Part shown: piece by piece, positions 22,412 to 33,163 of the stretch
Layout of the letters: every line of letters starts with the position of its first letter
Numbering within the stretch: position 1 is the first letter of the stretch
Source: Henckelia pumila
Lineage: Eukaryota > Streptophyta > Magnoliopsida > Lamiales > Gesneriaceae
DNA: 64,000 nt
Direction: 5' to 3'
Assembly: GCF_033568475.1 (NCBI RefSeq)
Contig: NC_133123.1
Coordinates: 156,193,753 to 156,257,752 of the forward strand
Notes under the pieces: model-generated
Told to the model about the DNA's origin: nothing
The model's input: only the letters and a program-made list of their open reading frames with translations
Database searches by the model: none
Position numbers and translations under genes: made by a program

Positions 22412-22576
22412 CTCCCCCTTGTGATGATGATCATGATATGATGACTGTCTTCATTACGTGTTTTATACTGCCTCGTTAAAAACCTTACTAGGAAAAACCC
22501 AGTGGGATAAAAACCATAGTAAGGAAAAAAGAGTGCAGCCACGTAAACTCCCCCTCATGTTAACATGAGTGATTCT
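22412..22576 (-). other. 3' untranslated region of copia element E
   Basis: Between the RNase H stop and the polypurine tract. It includes a second purine run (AGGGGGAG on the minus strand, near 22550). No gene. Confidence 0.6.
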
Positions 22577-25500
22577 TCACATATTTCGTAGATTGCGTAT
22601 CCCAATGTTGTATATATGCTTTCTGAATATCATCGTGGGAAGTGCCTTTGTGAAGAGATCTGATGAGTTCTCACTTGATTGAATGTAACAGATATCAATA
22701 TCTTTATTCTTCTCAAGCTCTTGAGTGTAGGCAAAGAATTTTGGGGGGATATGTTTGGTTCTGTCACTTTTGATGTATCTTTCTTTCATTTGAGCAATAC
22801 ATGCAGCATTATCTTCATATAGTGTCACAGGCTTCTTGTCTACTGTCAATCCACACGATATTTGAATATGTTTGGTCATTGACTTTAACCATACACATTC
22901 ACGACTTGTTTCATGTAATGCAATAATCTCGGCGTGATTTGATGAAGTTGTTACAAGTGTTTGTTTCTGTGAACGCCAAAAAATTGCGGTGCCTTCACGA
23001 GTAAATACATATCCGGTTTGGGAACGTGCCTTATGTGGATCAGATAAATATCCAGCATCAGTATAACCAATGATACTTTGATTGGTTTCTTTTGAGTACA
23101 AAAATCCCAAATCTGTTGTTCCTCGTAGATAACGGAATATATGTTTAATTCTGTTTCAGTGCCTCTTTGTTGGATATGAACTAAATCTTGCCAATAAATT
23201 TACAGCAAAAGATATATCAGGTCTAGTGTCATTTGCAAGATACATAAGGGCACCAATGGCACTTAGATATGGTACTTCTGGACCAAGAATAACTTCATCA
23301 TCTTCACATGGACGAAATGGATCCTTTTCTATGTTTAATGATCTTACAACCATTGGAGTACTTAATGGATTTGATTTATCCATATTAAAACGTTTAAGGA
23401 TATTTTCTGTATAATTTGTCTGGTGAACAAAAATTCCACATTCTTTTTGTTCGATTTGCAAACCCAGACAATACTTAGTTTTTTCAAGATCCTTCATTTC
23501 GAATTCTTCCTTCAAGTACATCATAACTTCTTCAATTTTTTTATTCGTTCCAATGATGTTTAAATCATCAACATATACAGCAATAATTACACATCCGAAT
23601 GTTGTTTTCTTGATGAAAACACAAGGGCATATTGGATCATTTACATATCCTTTTTTCATCAAGTGCTCACTTAGCCGATTATACCACATTCGGCCGGATT
23701 GCTTTAACCCATATAATGATCTTTGCAATTTTACAGAATAAAATTCTCTGGGTTTTGAACTTTGTGCTTCAGGCATCTTAAATCCTTCAGGAATTTTCAT
23801 GTATATATCACTATCAAGTGATTCGTATAAGTAAGCTGTAACAACATCCATAAGACACATTTTCAAATTTTCAGACACTGCCAAACTAATTAAATATCGA
23901 AACGTAATTGCATCCATAACAGGAGAATACGTTTCTTCATAATCAATTCCAGGCCTTTGAGAAAAACCTTGTGCAACAAGTCTAGCTTTATATCTGACTA
24001 TTTCATTTTTCTCATTTCGCTTTCGAATAAAAACTCATTTGTATCCAACAGGTTTTACACCTTCAGGTGTGAGGACTATAGGTCCAAAAACATTACGTTT
24101 ATTCAGCGAATCCAATTCAACCTGGATGGCATCTTTCCATTTTGCCCAATCATGATGAGTTTTACATTCACCAAAGGATTTTGGTTCATGATCCTCGTTT
24201 TCATTTATGATGTCACATGCCAAATTATAAGAAAATATCTCATCAATATTCTATATCTTTTTGGTTCCATATTTTTCCAGTATTAATATAATTGATAGAC
24301 ATTTCACGATTCTCGTCAGTTTGTGGTTCTGACAGAACATTTTTATCATCAGGTGTTTCTTCTGGAACACCATTTTCTATTTTATGATCATCGTGTTTCT
24401 CTATGCCTTTTCTTTTTCGAGGATTTTTATCCTTGGAACCGACTGGCCTTCCACGCTTCAAGCGTTTTATGACATCATGAGTGTCTTCAATTTGTTTCTT
24501 TGGAATTTCAATTCGAGCAGAGGCATTTACAGCATGTAAATATGATTTTGTTACCCCTTTTGTGTCTGCAAATGCATCTGGCATTTGATTTGCAATTCTT
24601 TGCAAGTTCACAATTTGTTGTATATCTTTCTCACATTGTTTGGTCCTTAGATCCAAATGTAACAATGATGGTACATACCATGTGATTTTTTTTCGATGTG
24701 TTTCTTTTATCCCCCTAACATTGGGAAGATTTCTTCATTAAAATGACAATCTGCAAAACGTGTTGTAAACACATCGGCTGTCTGAGGCTCAAGATATCGA
24801 ATGATTGATGGACTATCATAACCGATATAAATACTGATTTTTCTTTGAGGACCCATTTTTTATCGTTGAGGTGGTGCAATAGGCACATACACCATACATC
24901 CAAAAATTCTCAGATGAGAAATATTTGGTTCTTTACCAAATGCAAGCTGCAATGGGGAGAATTTATGATATGCACTTGGTCTGATGCGAATTAATGCCGC
25001 AGCATGTAAAATTGCATGTTCCCATATAGAAATAGGGAGTTTTGTTCTCATAATCATTGGTCTAGCAATCAGTTGTAGACGTTTAATCAATGATTCAGCT
25101 AATCTATTCTGTGTATGAACATGAGCAACAGGATGTTCAACAGTAATTCTCATTGACATACAATCGTCATTGAAAGTTTGGAAAGTAAATTCTCCAGCAT
25201 TATCAAGTCTTATTTTCTTGATTGTATAATCGGAAAATTGATTCCGCAATTTTATTATTTGAGCCATTAGTTTTGCAAATGCCACATTCCGAGTTGACAA
25301 TAAGCATACATGTGACCATCTGCTGGAGGCATCGATCAATACCATAAAATATCGAAATGGTTCACATGATGGATGAATTGGCCCACAAATATCACCCTGA
25401 ATACGTTCAAGAAATATGGGTGATTCTGTTTGGATTTTAGCTGGCGATGGTCTTATAATAAGTTTTCCAAGAGAACATGATTTACATTGAAACTTATTAT

Positions 25501-26119
25501 TCTGAAAGATCTTCTGGTCTTTCAATGGATGACCATGCGTATTTTCAATAATTCTTCGCATCATTATTGAACCAGGATGTCCCAATCGATCATGCCAATT
25601 GATTAATATTGAAGAACTATTAACCACCATATTTGATTCGATTGGCCTTATATGTGTATAATGCAATCCAGTAGGGAGCATTGATAATTTTTCAACCACA
25701 TATTTCTTTCCTGATTTATATGTGGTAAGACACATATATTTCTGATTTCCATCAGTTATCGTCTCAGTATCATATCCATGAGAATATATGTCATTAAAAC
25801 TCAACAAATTTTTTTTCGATTGTGGTGAATATAAAGCATCATTTATCAGAAATTTTGTACCATTTGGTAACAAAAATTGTGCTTTACCACAACCTTCAAT
25901 CAAGTCTACATGACCTGATATTGTATTCACCATTGTTTTTGTTGGTTTTATTTCCAAGAAATATCTTTCATCTCGCAGAATAGTGTGCGTTGTACCACTA
26001 TCCGATATGCAAATTTCCATGATATTATTTCCATGTTTGCTCATAGCATTTTTCATATCAAACTTCACAAAAATGCAATAAAGAAAAATTAAGTTCAATT
26101 CAAATGCAAAATATAACAT
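22577..26119 (-). pseudogene. Ty1/copia pol of element E (protease, integrase, RT, RNase H)
   Basis: From right to left: protease (ISDSGTTHTILRD), integrase zinc domain (WHDRLGHPG; CKSCSLGK) and core (GDICGPI, LDNAGEF, NRLAES), then RT with AVYVDDLNIIG near 23560 and RNase H (GYTDAGYLSD ... SSNHAEIIAL). Pol copies RNA to DNA and inserts it. Breaks: stop at 24860-24862 after PPQR; frame changes through 24243-24860; TGA at 24035-24037 and 23156-23158, both where relatives have Trp. RT and RNase H are in the same frame apart from these stops. The element can only move if proteins come from another copy. Confidence 0.93.
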
Positions 26120-26180
26120 GCTTTATAATACAAGAATGCATGAAAAATACAAATTTGTTACAATCTAGTTCCACCAATCT

Positions 26181-27228
26181 TTAATCAATGTCTTCGAAAT
26201 CATTCAAAAAATCTGCAGTATTGAAACTAGTTGAACCAATTAAATGGTCACTATTTTCAACAAAATTGGTCTCTTTTTCTTTTCCCTTTGTCGATTCTTT
26301 ATAGAACTTACATAGGTGCTCAGGGGTTCGACAAATATGTGACCAATGTCCTGGAGTGCCACATCTATAACAAACACTCTCAGTTCTTTTTGAGTGATTT
26401 TCATTTTCACTCATATTTTCATGCTGCCTTTTTGGTGGGTGGTTCGTGACGTTCTTTTGAGATGAGTTATTGAAGTAACTATCTCGATTATTTTCATATC
26501 CACGGCCGCGACCACGACCGCGATCATTTTACGTCCACGCCCACGTCCTCGACCTCGTCCACGACCAAAATCTGGTCTATGCCATTGATTTTGAATTTCA
26601 TTTTTCATTACGACATTTGCTTCAGGAAATGTCGTTGATCCAGTGGGCCGGGATTGATAATTTTTTATTAACAATTCGTTGTTCTTTTCCGCCACAAGAA
26701 GACATGCAATGAGTTCAAAATATCTCGTAAAACCACGCACTCTATACTGTTGCTGTAGAATTATATTTGATGCGTGAAAAGTGGAAAATATTTTCTCAAG
26801 CATTTCCATCTTTGTGACTTCAAGTCCACAGAATTTTAATTGCGAGACTATTCGATACATCGCAGAATTATAATCACTGACTTTTTTAAAGTCTTGGAAT
26901 CTCAACGCATTCCATTCATCACGGGCGGTCGGGAGTATCACTTCCCTTATATGCTCAAATCTTTCTTTCAACCCTTTTCATAAAATCATTGGGTCTTTTT
27001 CTGTTAGATACTCACATTTCAACCCTTCATCAAGATGTCGGCGTAAGAAAATCATTGTAAGAAAATCATTGCCTTTGCTTTATCTTGTGAGGTTGATATA
27101 TTAATTTCATTGATGGTATCACTTAGACCCAATGACTCAAGATGCATCTCAACATCAAGAGTCCATGACATATAATTTTTTCCAGTGATATCGAGTGCAA
27201 CGAATTCAAGCTTTGCCAAGTTTGACAT
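26181..27228 (-). pseudogene. Ty1/copia gag of element E
   Basis: Starts at the ATG at 27228 (MSNLAKLEFVALDITGKNYM). A 14-bp unit GTAAGAAAATCATT is present twice in tandem (27043-27070) where D has one copy, which shifts the frame and causes an early stop. The frame is found again from about 26970 (coat-protein region, then GRGRGRGRGRGRK), shifts once more near 26520 and ends with the CCHC knuckle CYRCGTPGHWSHIC and an acidic tail with its stop at 26181. Confidence 0.92.
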
Positions 27229-28083
27229 GGTGGTACTAGAAAAATAACAATGCATTTCATTAGTTAATTTTCATTAATATGACAATATAAAATAATGGAA
27301 AAATAAAAATTACAAGTACGTATACAAATAGATAAAAAGTATGTGGTGAAAAATTGCTGGTGAGTATAAGACTCGTAAGCATGATGATCATAATTGTTAT
27401 GAAAAATAGCCTTATAAATGCCATCATCTCCATCTTCGAAAAATCGAGTAAAAATATTTTGAGAGAAAGAGTGAATTTTGGTGTGATTGAAAATAAGTTT
27501 GAGTGAACATATTTATAGGCCAAAAACTAGCCGTTTGTGACCGTTGAGGGTAAAGAAAAAATCGAGTATATGTTGAATAAAAATTCGTGATAATGATGCA
27601 ATGCATATAATGATAATCATAATTAAATAATTATGTATATCATATCATATTATTATAAGGTCAGTGTCGTAGACAGCCTTTTATATAATATTGTGAAATT
27701 ATACCAATATAGTTAGTATAAAGTCAGGTATAGTATATCATATCACATTATTATAAGATCGGTGTCATAGACAACCTTTTATATAATAACATGAAATTAT
27801 ACAAATATGATTATATTGTTTAAGAACCTTAGAGGCTTTTATACTTGTCGTATCCCTTACCGGGAGTGTGGGATGTCGTCTTAACATCCTTCCAGGATTT
27901 ATAACAAGTTTTGAAAAAAAACTTATTTTTTTTCATAACATGATATTATATATTAATATATACACAATAAAAATATATAAACAGTAAAATAAAAATTCTT
28001 ACTTGTTGAATATTTTTTACTTCTTCTTGTAGTTTGGAGCGTCGGAAATTATAGAGAACCTTCGAGCGATCGTGCTGATAACG
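27229..28083 (-). other. leader of copia element E
   Basis: Non-coding. It has two copies of the 105-bp repeat (27630-27815), a stretch of about 120 bp (27816-27935) not seen in D that includes CCGGGAGTGTGGGATGTCGT, and a PBS-like CGTTATCAGCACGATCGCTC next to the LTR (28064-28083). No credible gene. Confidence 0.65.
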
Positions 28084-28354
28084 TGTTGTGAAAAAGTAAA
28101 AATTTATGGTAAAAAGTAAAAACTCCAAAACTCAAAATATATCAAACTTTTACACTTTATAATATTTTTCTCTCAACTCAATTGTATTTTTCATCACAAA
28201 TGAAGACCTATTTATAGATCCATATTTGAGATTAGTCCAAAAATTAAAACATCATCATCTACATTATCACACACTAATTTTCCACATTTTACAACTCAAT
28301 ATTCAACATTCAATATTCAACATAATAATAATAATAATAATATATTTTTCAACA
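28084..28354 (-). mobile_element. 5' LTR of copia element E
   Basis: 271 bp with the same ends as 22134-22411. The flank ATCAT at 28355-28359 equals 22129-22133, so E is one insertion of 6,221 bp. Minus-strand TATAAATA is at 28209-28216. Confidence 0.93.
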
Positions 28355-28460
28355 ATCATGATATATATCGGGGTGAGTTTATTAAAATATGTTCTGCATC
28401 CCGAATCCAATTGTAAACCCGTTTGACCGGTTTAATGCTGATTTAGGTTTAATCATTATA

Positions 28461-28557
<97 letters not shown>

Positions 28558-28570
28558 TGTTACTTCAAGG

Positions 28571-28641
<71 letters not shown>

Positions 28642-30013
28642 TAGATTTAAGATTACATTTAAAGTTATTACATAAAATATAAATTTGGATGTAACCGAAA
28701 GTGTATCCTGAAATTTTCCTATGTTTTTTTTGGTAGTTTCACCTTCTTAATTTGTGACAAATACAATATTGACATCCATCGATCATCATCTCATCAACCT
28801 GAAATACATTGGTGATATTAATAGCCGTATTAATGCAGGAGGAATTTTGTTTTTTTTTTCTTTCAATTCCAATAATCACAATATTAGATTTGTTTCTCGG
28901 TTTTTGATTTATTATGTAAAACCCAAATAAAAATTTTCTTACTTTCCTATTTATTTGTTTTATAAATAATTTTAATCTATAATAAAATATTAATGTTTTT
29001 TTAATAATTATCCAATATTATTTTGATAATTTTATTTCTATATATATAGATATAATAGTTTATACTGTATAATGAATATTGTAATACATTTACAGATCAT
29101 TTAAACGACGCATAAAGCCAATCTATCTTATCTTGTATTATTGATCTAAATTACATTTTTAGTCCAATTATCAAAATAGCAATATTTCTACAATATATGC
29201 GTAATTAATGTAAAATTAAGTTAATTATTTAAACAATTAGTTGTTCAAAATAATTAAGCATAACATAACATGTAAAATAACGATAACTTATAAATATATA
29301 TGATGAAATCAAAGAATATTTTAATTAAATAAAAGGAATATTTTTAATTTTTTTTAGGCCAAAGATTGAAATAGATTTAAAGAAGATTTGTTTTGTATTT
29401 AATGCATAAATTATACCCCTTTTGGTAAAATATCTTAATTTTAAAAATTAAAATTGATATTTTCAAATATACATAAAATTAATTAATTAATATTTTAAAA
29501 TATTAGGTGCCTTAACTTTAAGAAAGTTGGGTACTTGCCATCAAGAGTTGGTATATTATCATACTCATGCATCTAATTGTCCATGTGCTAATCATTTCCC
29601 TACACACCAACTATTTATATTTGATATAATTAATATATAAAAAATATTTTTTCCCTTGACAAAAAAAATAAAATTTCATATAAAACATTTTATAGAAGTG
29701 TTTTATCATATATATATATATAAAAGGAAATGCTCATCGAGTCAATTTTTTGATCCACGCGTATGAAATCAAAGCATAATCAAGAAATTGGAACAAATGG
29801 ATCGATCACATTACATTGCATCTCAATCCAAACTCAGTTGTGAATTACTTACAAAAATCTACATGTTTTTTGAGGCTGCAAATTCCCACTTTGGAAATAG
29901 GTTTGAGATGCTAAAACAACAAACTTTTTCAGGCAAAAAAATGTTATGAATCTCGTTGATTTCTGGAAAAAAAAAAAAAAAAAAAAAAAAAGTCTCTTCG
30001 ATGAATTACCAGT
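28355..30013. other. AT-rich intergenic region
   Basis: No gene. It contains two (AAT)n blocks (28469-28640), AT-rich DNA and an A run at about 29968-29990 just beyond the 3' end of the next gene. Confidence 0.6.
28469..28640. repeat. (AAT)n microsatellite in two blocks
   Basis: About 88 bp and 70 bp of AAT/ATA repeats separated by the short break TGTTACTTCAAGG. Confidence 0.95.
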
Positions 30014-30973
30014 TCATATCCCTTTTGCGAGAAACTTACAATCTTGGATTTCGATCCCGTGAAAGTACGCATCCTCTTGATCGGTTTCGGGTTCTGTTGT
30101 TCTGCAGCTTCTGAAGAAAATGCAGCCCACAATAGTATCAAGAACTAGCATCATAGCATACAAATATGCAATGAGAAATCCCTCAAAAACCATGGTTGAG
30201 TTGATGGCGAAAGCTCGATTATAGGCTCGAACAACGCGGTACTGGAACAAGAACTCGATGCCTGCTAAGGCCATGTTGAATGGCAAAGCTAATGTCAATG
30301 CAGTTGCAGTTCTACCTTGGATCAGCACATAAGTTTTGAGGATCGAGATAAAGCCGCCGGCCTTTTCGTATCCGGATAATACTAATGCAAGATTGCATAT
30401 AACATAGGCATTGGCAAGAATGATAGAGTAGATTATGGCACCTATTGCTGACAGAAGTAGTGAAGATCCAGGAGCAGAAAGGGCTCCCAACACGTCAAAA
30501 AAGTTGAAGTACACGACTATTAGGCAGAAGCAAGTCGCGTTCGCGGAAAGAATGAGTAATGAGTTGCAAAATTGTGTGATGAGGAGGGGGCTGAGCAGTT
30601 TAATCCAAGAAGAGAACAAATGTTTTTGCTCTGGTTTCTTAAGCTCGACGGCTCGGATCACGGACGCTTTGGCGAGAAGAAGAAAGGAAATGGTGAAGGG
30701 TAAGGAGAAGAGATAGTTCACAATGGTTTGAGAGAGTTTAAGATTGAGGATAGCAAAGAGTTCAGCTGATGGAGGGAACCCTGCAGCAAGAAAAATTGAC
30801 CTTAAACGGAGGTGGAGTAATCGGAACAGCGGCGACGTGGGGACGATCGTCTGGGACACGAGGCACGAGACTGCGAACGGGAGGGCGAGTAGAGATGGAG
30901 TTGAGGTGAAGTACTGGTAGTTCTTCAAGAAAGTGAAGATTGATCTTCTGATGATTGCAGCTGTTTTCTCCAT
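30014..30973 (-). CDS. plant multi-pass membrane protein, function unknown
   Basis: Single exon, 319 residues, ATG at 30973 (MEKTAAIIRRSIFTFLKNYQ), stop at 30014. About six hydrophobic segments: residues 25-45, 85-105, 125-155, 170-195, 220-240 and 260-285. The N-terminus is basic, and the C-terminal tail of about 35 residues is hydrophilic (RTTEPETDQEDAYFHGIEIQ). It resembles a plant-only family of uncharacterised membrane proteins that share the opening IRRSIFTFLKNYQYFTSTPS; I recall no experimentally defined function. There is no signal peptide of the cleaved type and no enzyme motif. The frame is intact. The neighbour, TOC1, is on the same strand 2.2 kb away and unrelated. Confidence 0.85.
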   Translation of the reverse strand: MEKTAAIIRRSIFTFLKNYQYFTSTPSLLALPFAVSCLVSQTIVPTSPLFRLLHLRLRSIFLAAGFPPSAELFAILNLKLSQTIVNYLFSLPFTISFLLLAKASVIRAVELKKPEQKHLFSSWIKLLSPLLITQFCNSLLILSANATCFCLIVVYFNFFDVLGALSAPGSSLLLSAIGAIIYSIILANAYVICNLALVLSGYEKAGGFISILKTYVLIQGRTATALTLALPFNMALAGIEFLFQYRVVRAYNRAFAINSTMVFEGFLIAYLYAMMLVLDTIVGCIFFRSCRTTEPETDQEDAYFHGIEIQDCKFLAKGI

Positions 30974-31740
30974 TGTGGATCAATGAGAAGATAGTGGTGT
31001 TGATTCTTGAAAACGAGGTGTAAATAGAAGTTCTAAGATGGGATGTGTATTATGTGTTTAGTTGGGGTTCATGCTTTCCAATTGTGAGATACATTTAATG
31101 TGCCAATTATGCTAAAAATAAAATAAAATACAAATTATGTGGAATTTTAGTAATATATATGGGATCAATATAAATATAGAATTCTGTTTTGGTAGTTTGG
31201 AGGAGTTGGGAAAGTGTAGTTTTTTGGTGGAATGGATTGGCCAACAACTAAAAACTAATGGCAAAAGCTTAGTTGGAGTAGTTTTAGAGCTTTGGTTTCA
31301 CCAGATAATTGGCTTTGTTTGGATACCCTTGTGGCTTAAGTTATTAACTAAATTACTTTGGGTTCTCCAAATCTTGACATTAGTTACAAGGTACTAAAAA
31401 TTGTCCCTTTTAAATGGACATGTTTGATCGGAAAAATATACGTTGTACCATTTATTTAGGTTTGTGTGTTCCATTAGTTACAAGGTATATATTTATATTT
31501 TGAGGAAAAAAAAACTTTTAATTTTGCAAATATTTTTGAGAAAAAGGTGTTTATATTGGCATCAGAATACATTTACAAATAGAAAAAAACTTCAGCTAAC
31601 AGGTAGCGTGGGGCATGGAAGCAACAGATCTTGATGGATTAGGAATTTCCCAGAAGACAAGTAAACATCATATGGTTGCGAGAACTTAAAATTTAAGTTA
31701 GGGGGCTTCTGTATATTGTTGCGTGCAGTTGGAATGATGG

Positions 31741-31741
<1 letters not shown>

Positions 31742-31786
<45 letters not shown>
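31742..31786. repeat. (AAT)n microsatellite
   Basis: About 15 perfect ATA/AAT units. Confidence 0.95.
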
Positions 31787-31787
<1 letters not shown>

Positions 31788-32146
31788 TTTTTACCAAAAA
31801 GGGATATAAACTGGGGTATAATAACACATAATTCTACTTTGGCAATCATTATGATTTAGGATTAAATATAGGCCTAGATGTCCTTTACGTGAAGGTAAAG
31901 TTGATAGTATAAAATCCAAGCATCAAGGTTTGTGGTTTCTTTTTGTTTCTATCTTTTATATTATTTTTATAATAACATTTCAACTTCCAAATGTGGTGGA
32001 AACAAGGTCTACCCTAAATTACAACCATAGTTGTTGCTTTATTAGGATAGTTCCATTTCTGTCTTCACTTCTTCATTTTGTTTATATGTATTTTCCATTT
32101 GTACATATATGTTAATGATTTTGTTTAAAGATATATACGTTACCAA

Positions 32147-32575
32147 TGTTCTAATAAGCAGTAGGCATACGGCCACCCGTCGCCTAACACCTAGATTGTC
32201 ATCTAAATGCTCCGTCTAGGCGGTTTTTGTTTTTTAAGCCTAAAAATAAAAATATCCTCATTTATCATCTTCATATCTCCAACATTTCCTTCGTACTGTA
32301 TCCAAACTCAAAATTAATGACATCTTTTTCTTTTTCATCCGATACAAATTCTTCTCCATGAAGTATATGACGAGGAGGAAGTTATATGCACAATATATAA
32401 AATATATATATTAATCCGCGTAGGTGTCCTTATGCAGATTTTGAACAGCCTAAACAGTCTGATCACCCCTAGGCGGCCATTAATACGGCAACGCTCAGAG
32501 ACGAAGCCTTGGCAAAAATCGGTGAGCGACAGCTTAGCGCCGAGAAGTCGTTTAGACGACGTCTTTTAGAACACT
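32147..32575. repeat. possible MITE with short inverted ends
   Basis: The ends read GTTCTAATAAGC and, on the other strand, GTTCTAAAAGAC. The inside near both ends is rich in GGCG and CGCC words (CTAGGCGG), typical of a known style of plant MITE. The target duplication is not clear. Confidence 0.35.
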
Positions 32576-33163
32576 GTATGTAAGTGAAATTGGAATAATT
32601 CAAGGGTGATGCTAAGAATATAGGGTACTTTATATAAATAGTTGAAGAGCACAAACCAAGGAGTGAGAACCACGATTTTTCTTGACGAAACAATACCAAC
32701 ACACGACTTACAGAGGAATGTATGAAAATATATATATGAAGGTTGAAAAACATGGCTTAAATTTATGATTACCAACTTCAGGTATTTAAGGGTGTGAGGA
32801 TACTATATTTTTGTAATATATATACATGCTATTATTAAGCTAGATTTATGTCAGATATAGGCATATAGCGGTAATCCTAGAGTTAAAAGGACAAATTTCC
32901 ATACTACTACTTTTTAAGCATATCAGGAGCAACCATAGGTGCAACCAAATTCTACTCAGACTGGTTATAGTTTCAAATGCAGAACTTATTTAAGCTTCTA
33001 ATGCTAAATGTCACAAAGTTTAGTTACTCTACGTGTCACAACAGGAGAAGTAACAAACACCAAGAAACCTACTGAGAATCTCTTCAAACAGCTCTACAAG
33101 TTCCGATGTTAGCCCGAGATTCCAACGAGAAGATTCCCCCTCACAATTTGAATCCCATCCATG

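Larger units (their letters stand above)
30974..33163. other. intergenic region before TOC1 3' end
   Basis: Promoter side of the membrane-protein gene on the left and the presumed 3' untranslated region of TOC1 on the right. It holds an (AAT)n microsatellite (31742-31786) and a possible MITE (32147-32575). No other gene is supported. Confidence 0.55.

Noticed and set aside
28389-28574. Open frame with a long asparagine run
   Set aside because: It is only the translation of the (AAT)n microsatellite.
30435-30716. Plus-strand frame of 93 codons
   Set aside because: It is antisense to the intact membrane-protein gene and has no recognisable features.
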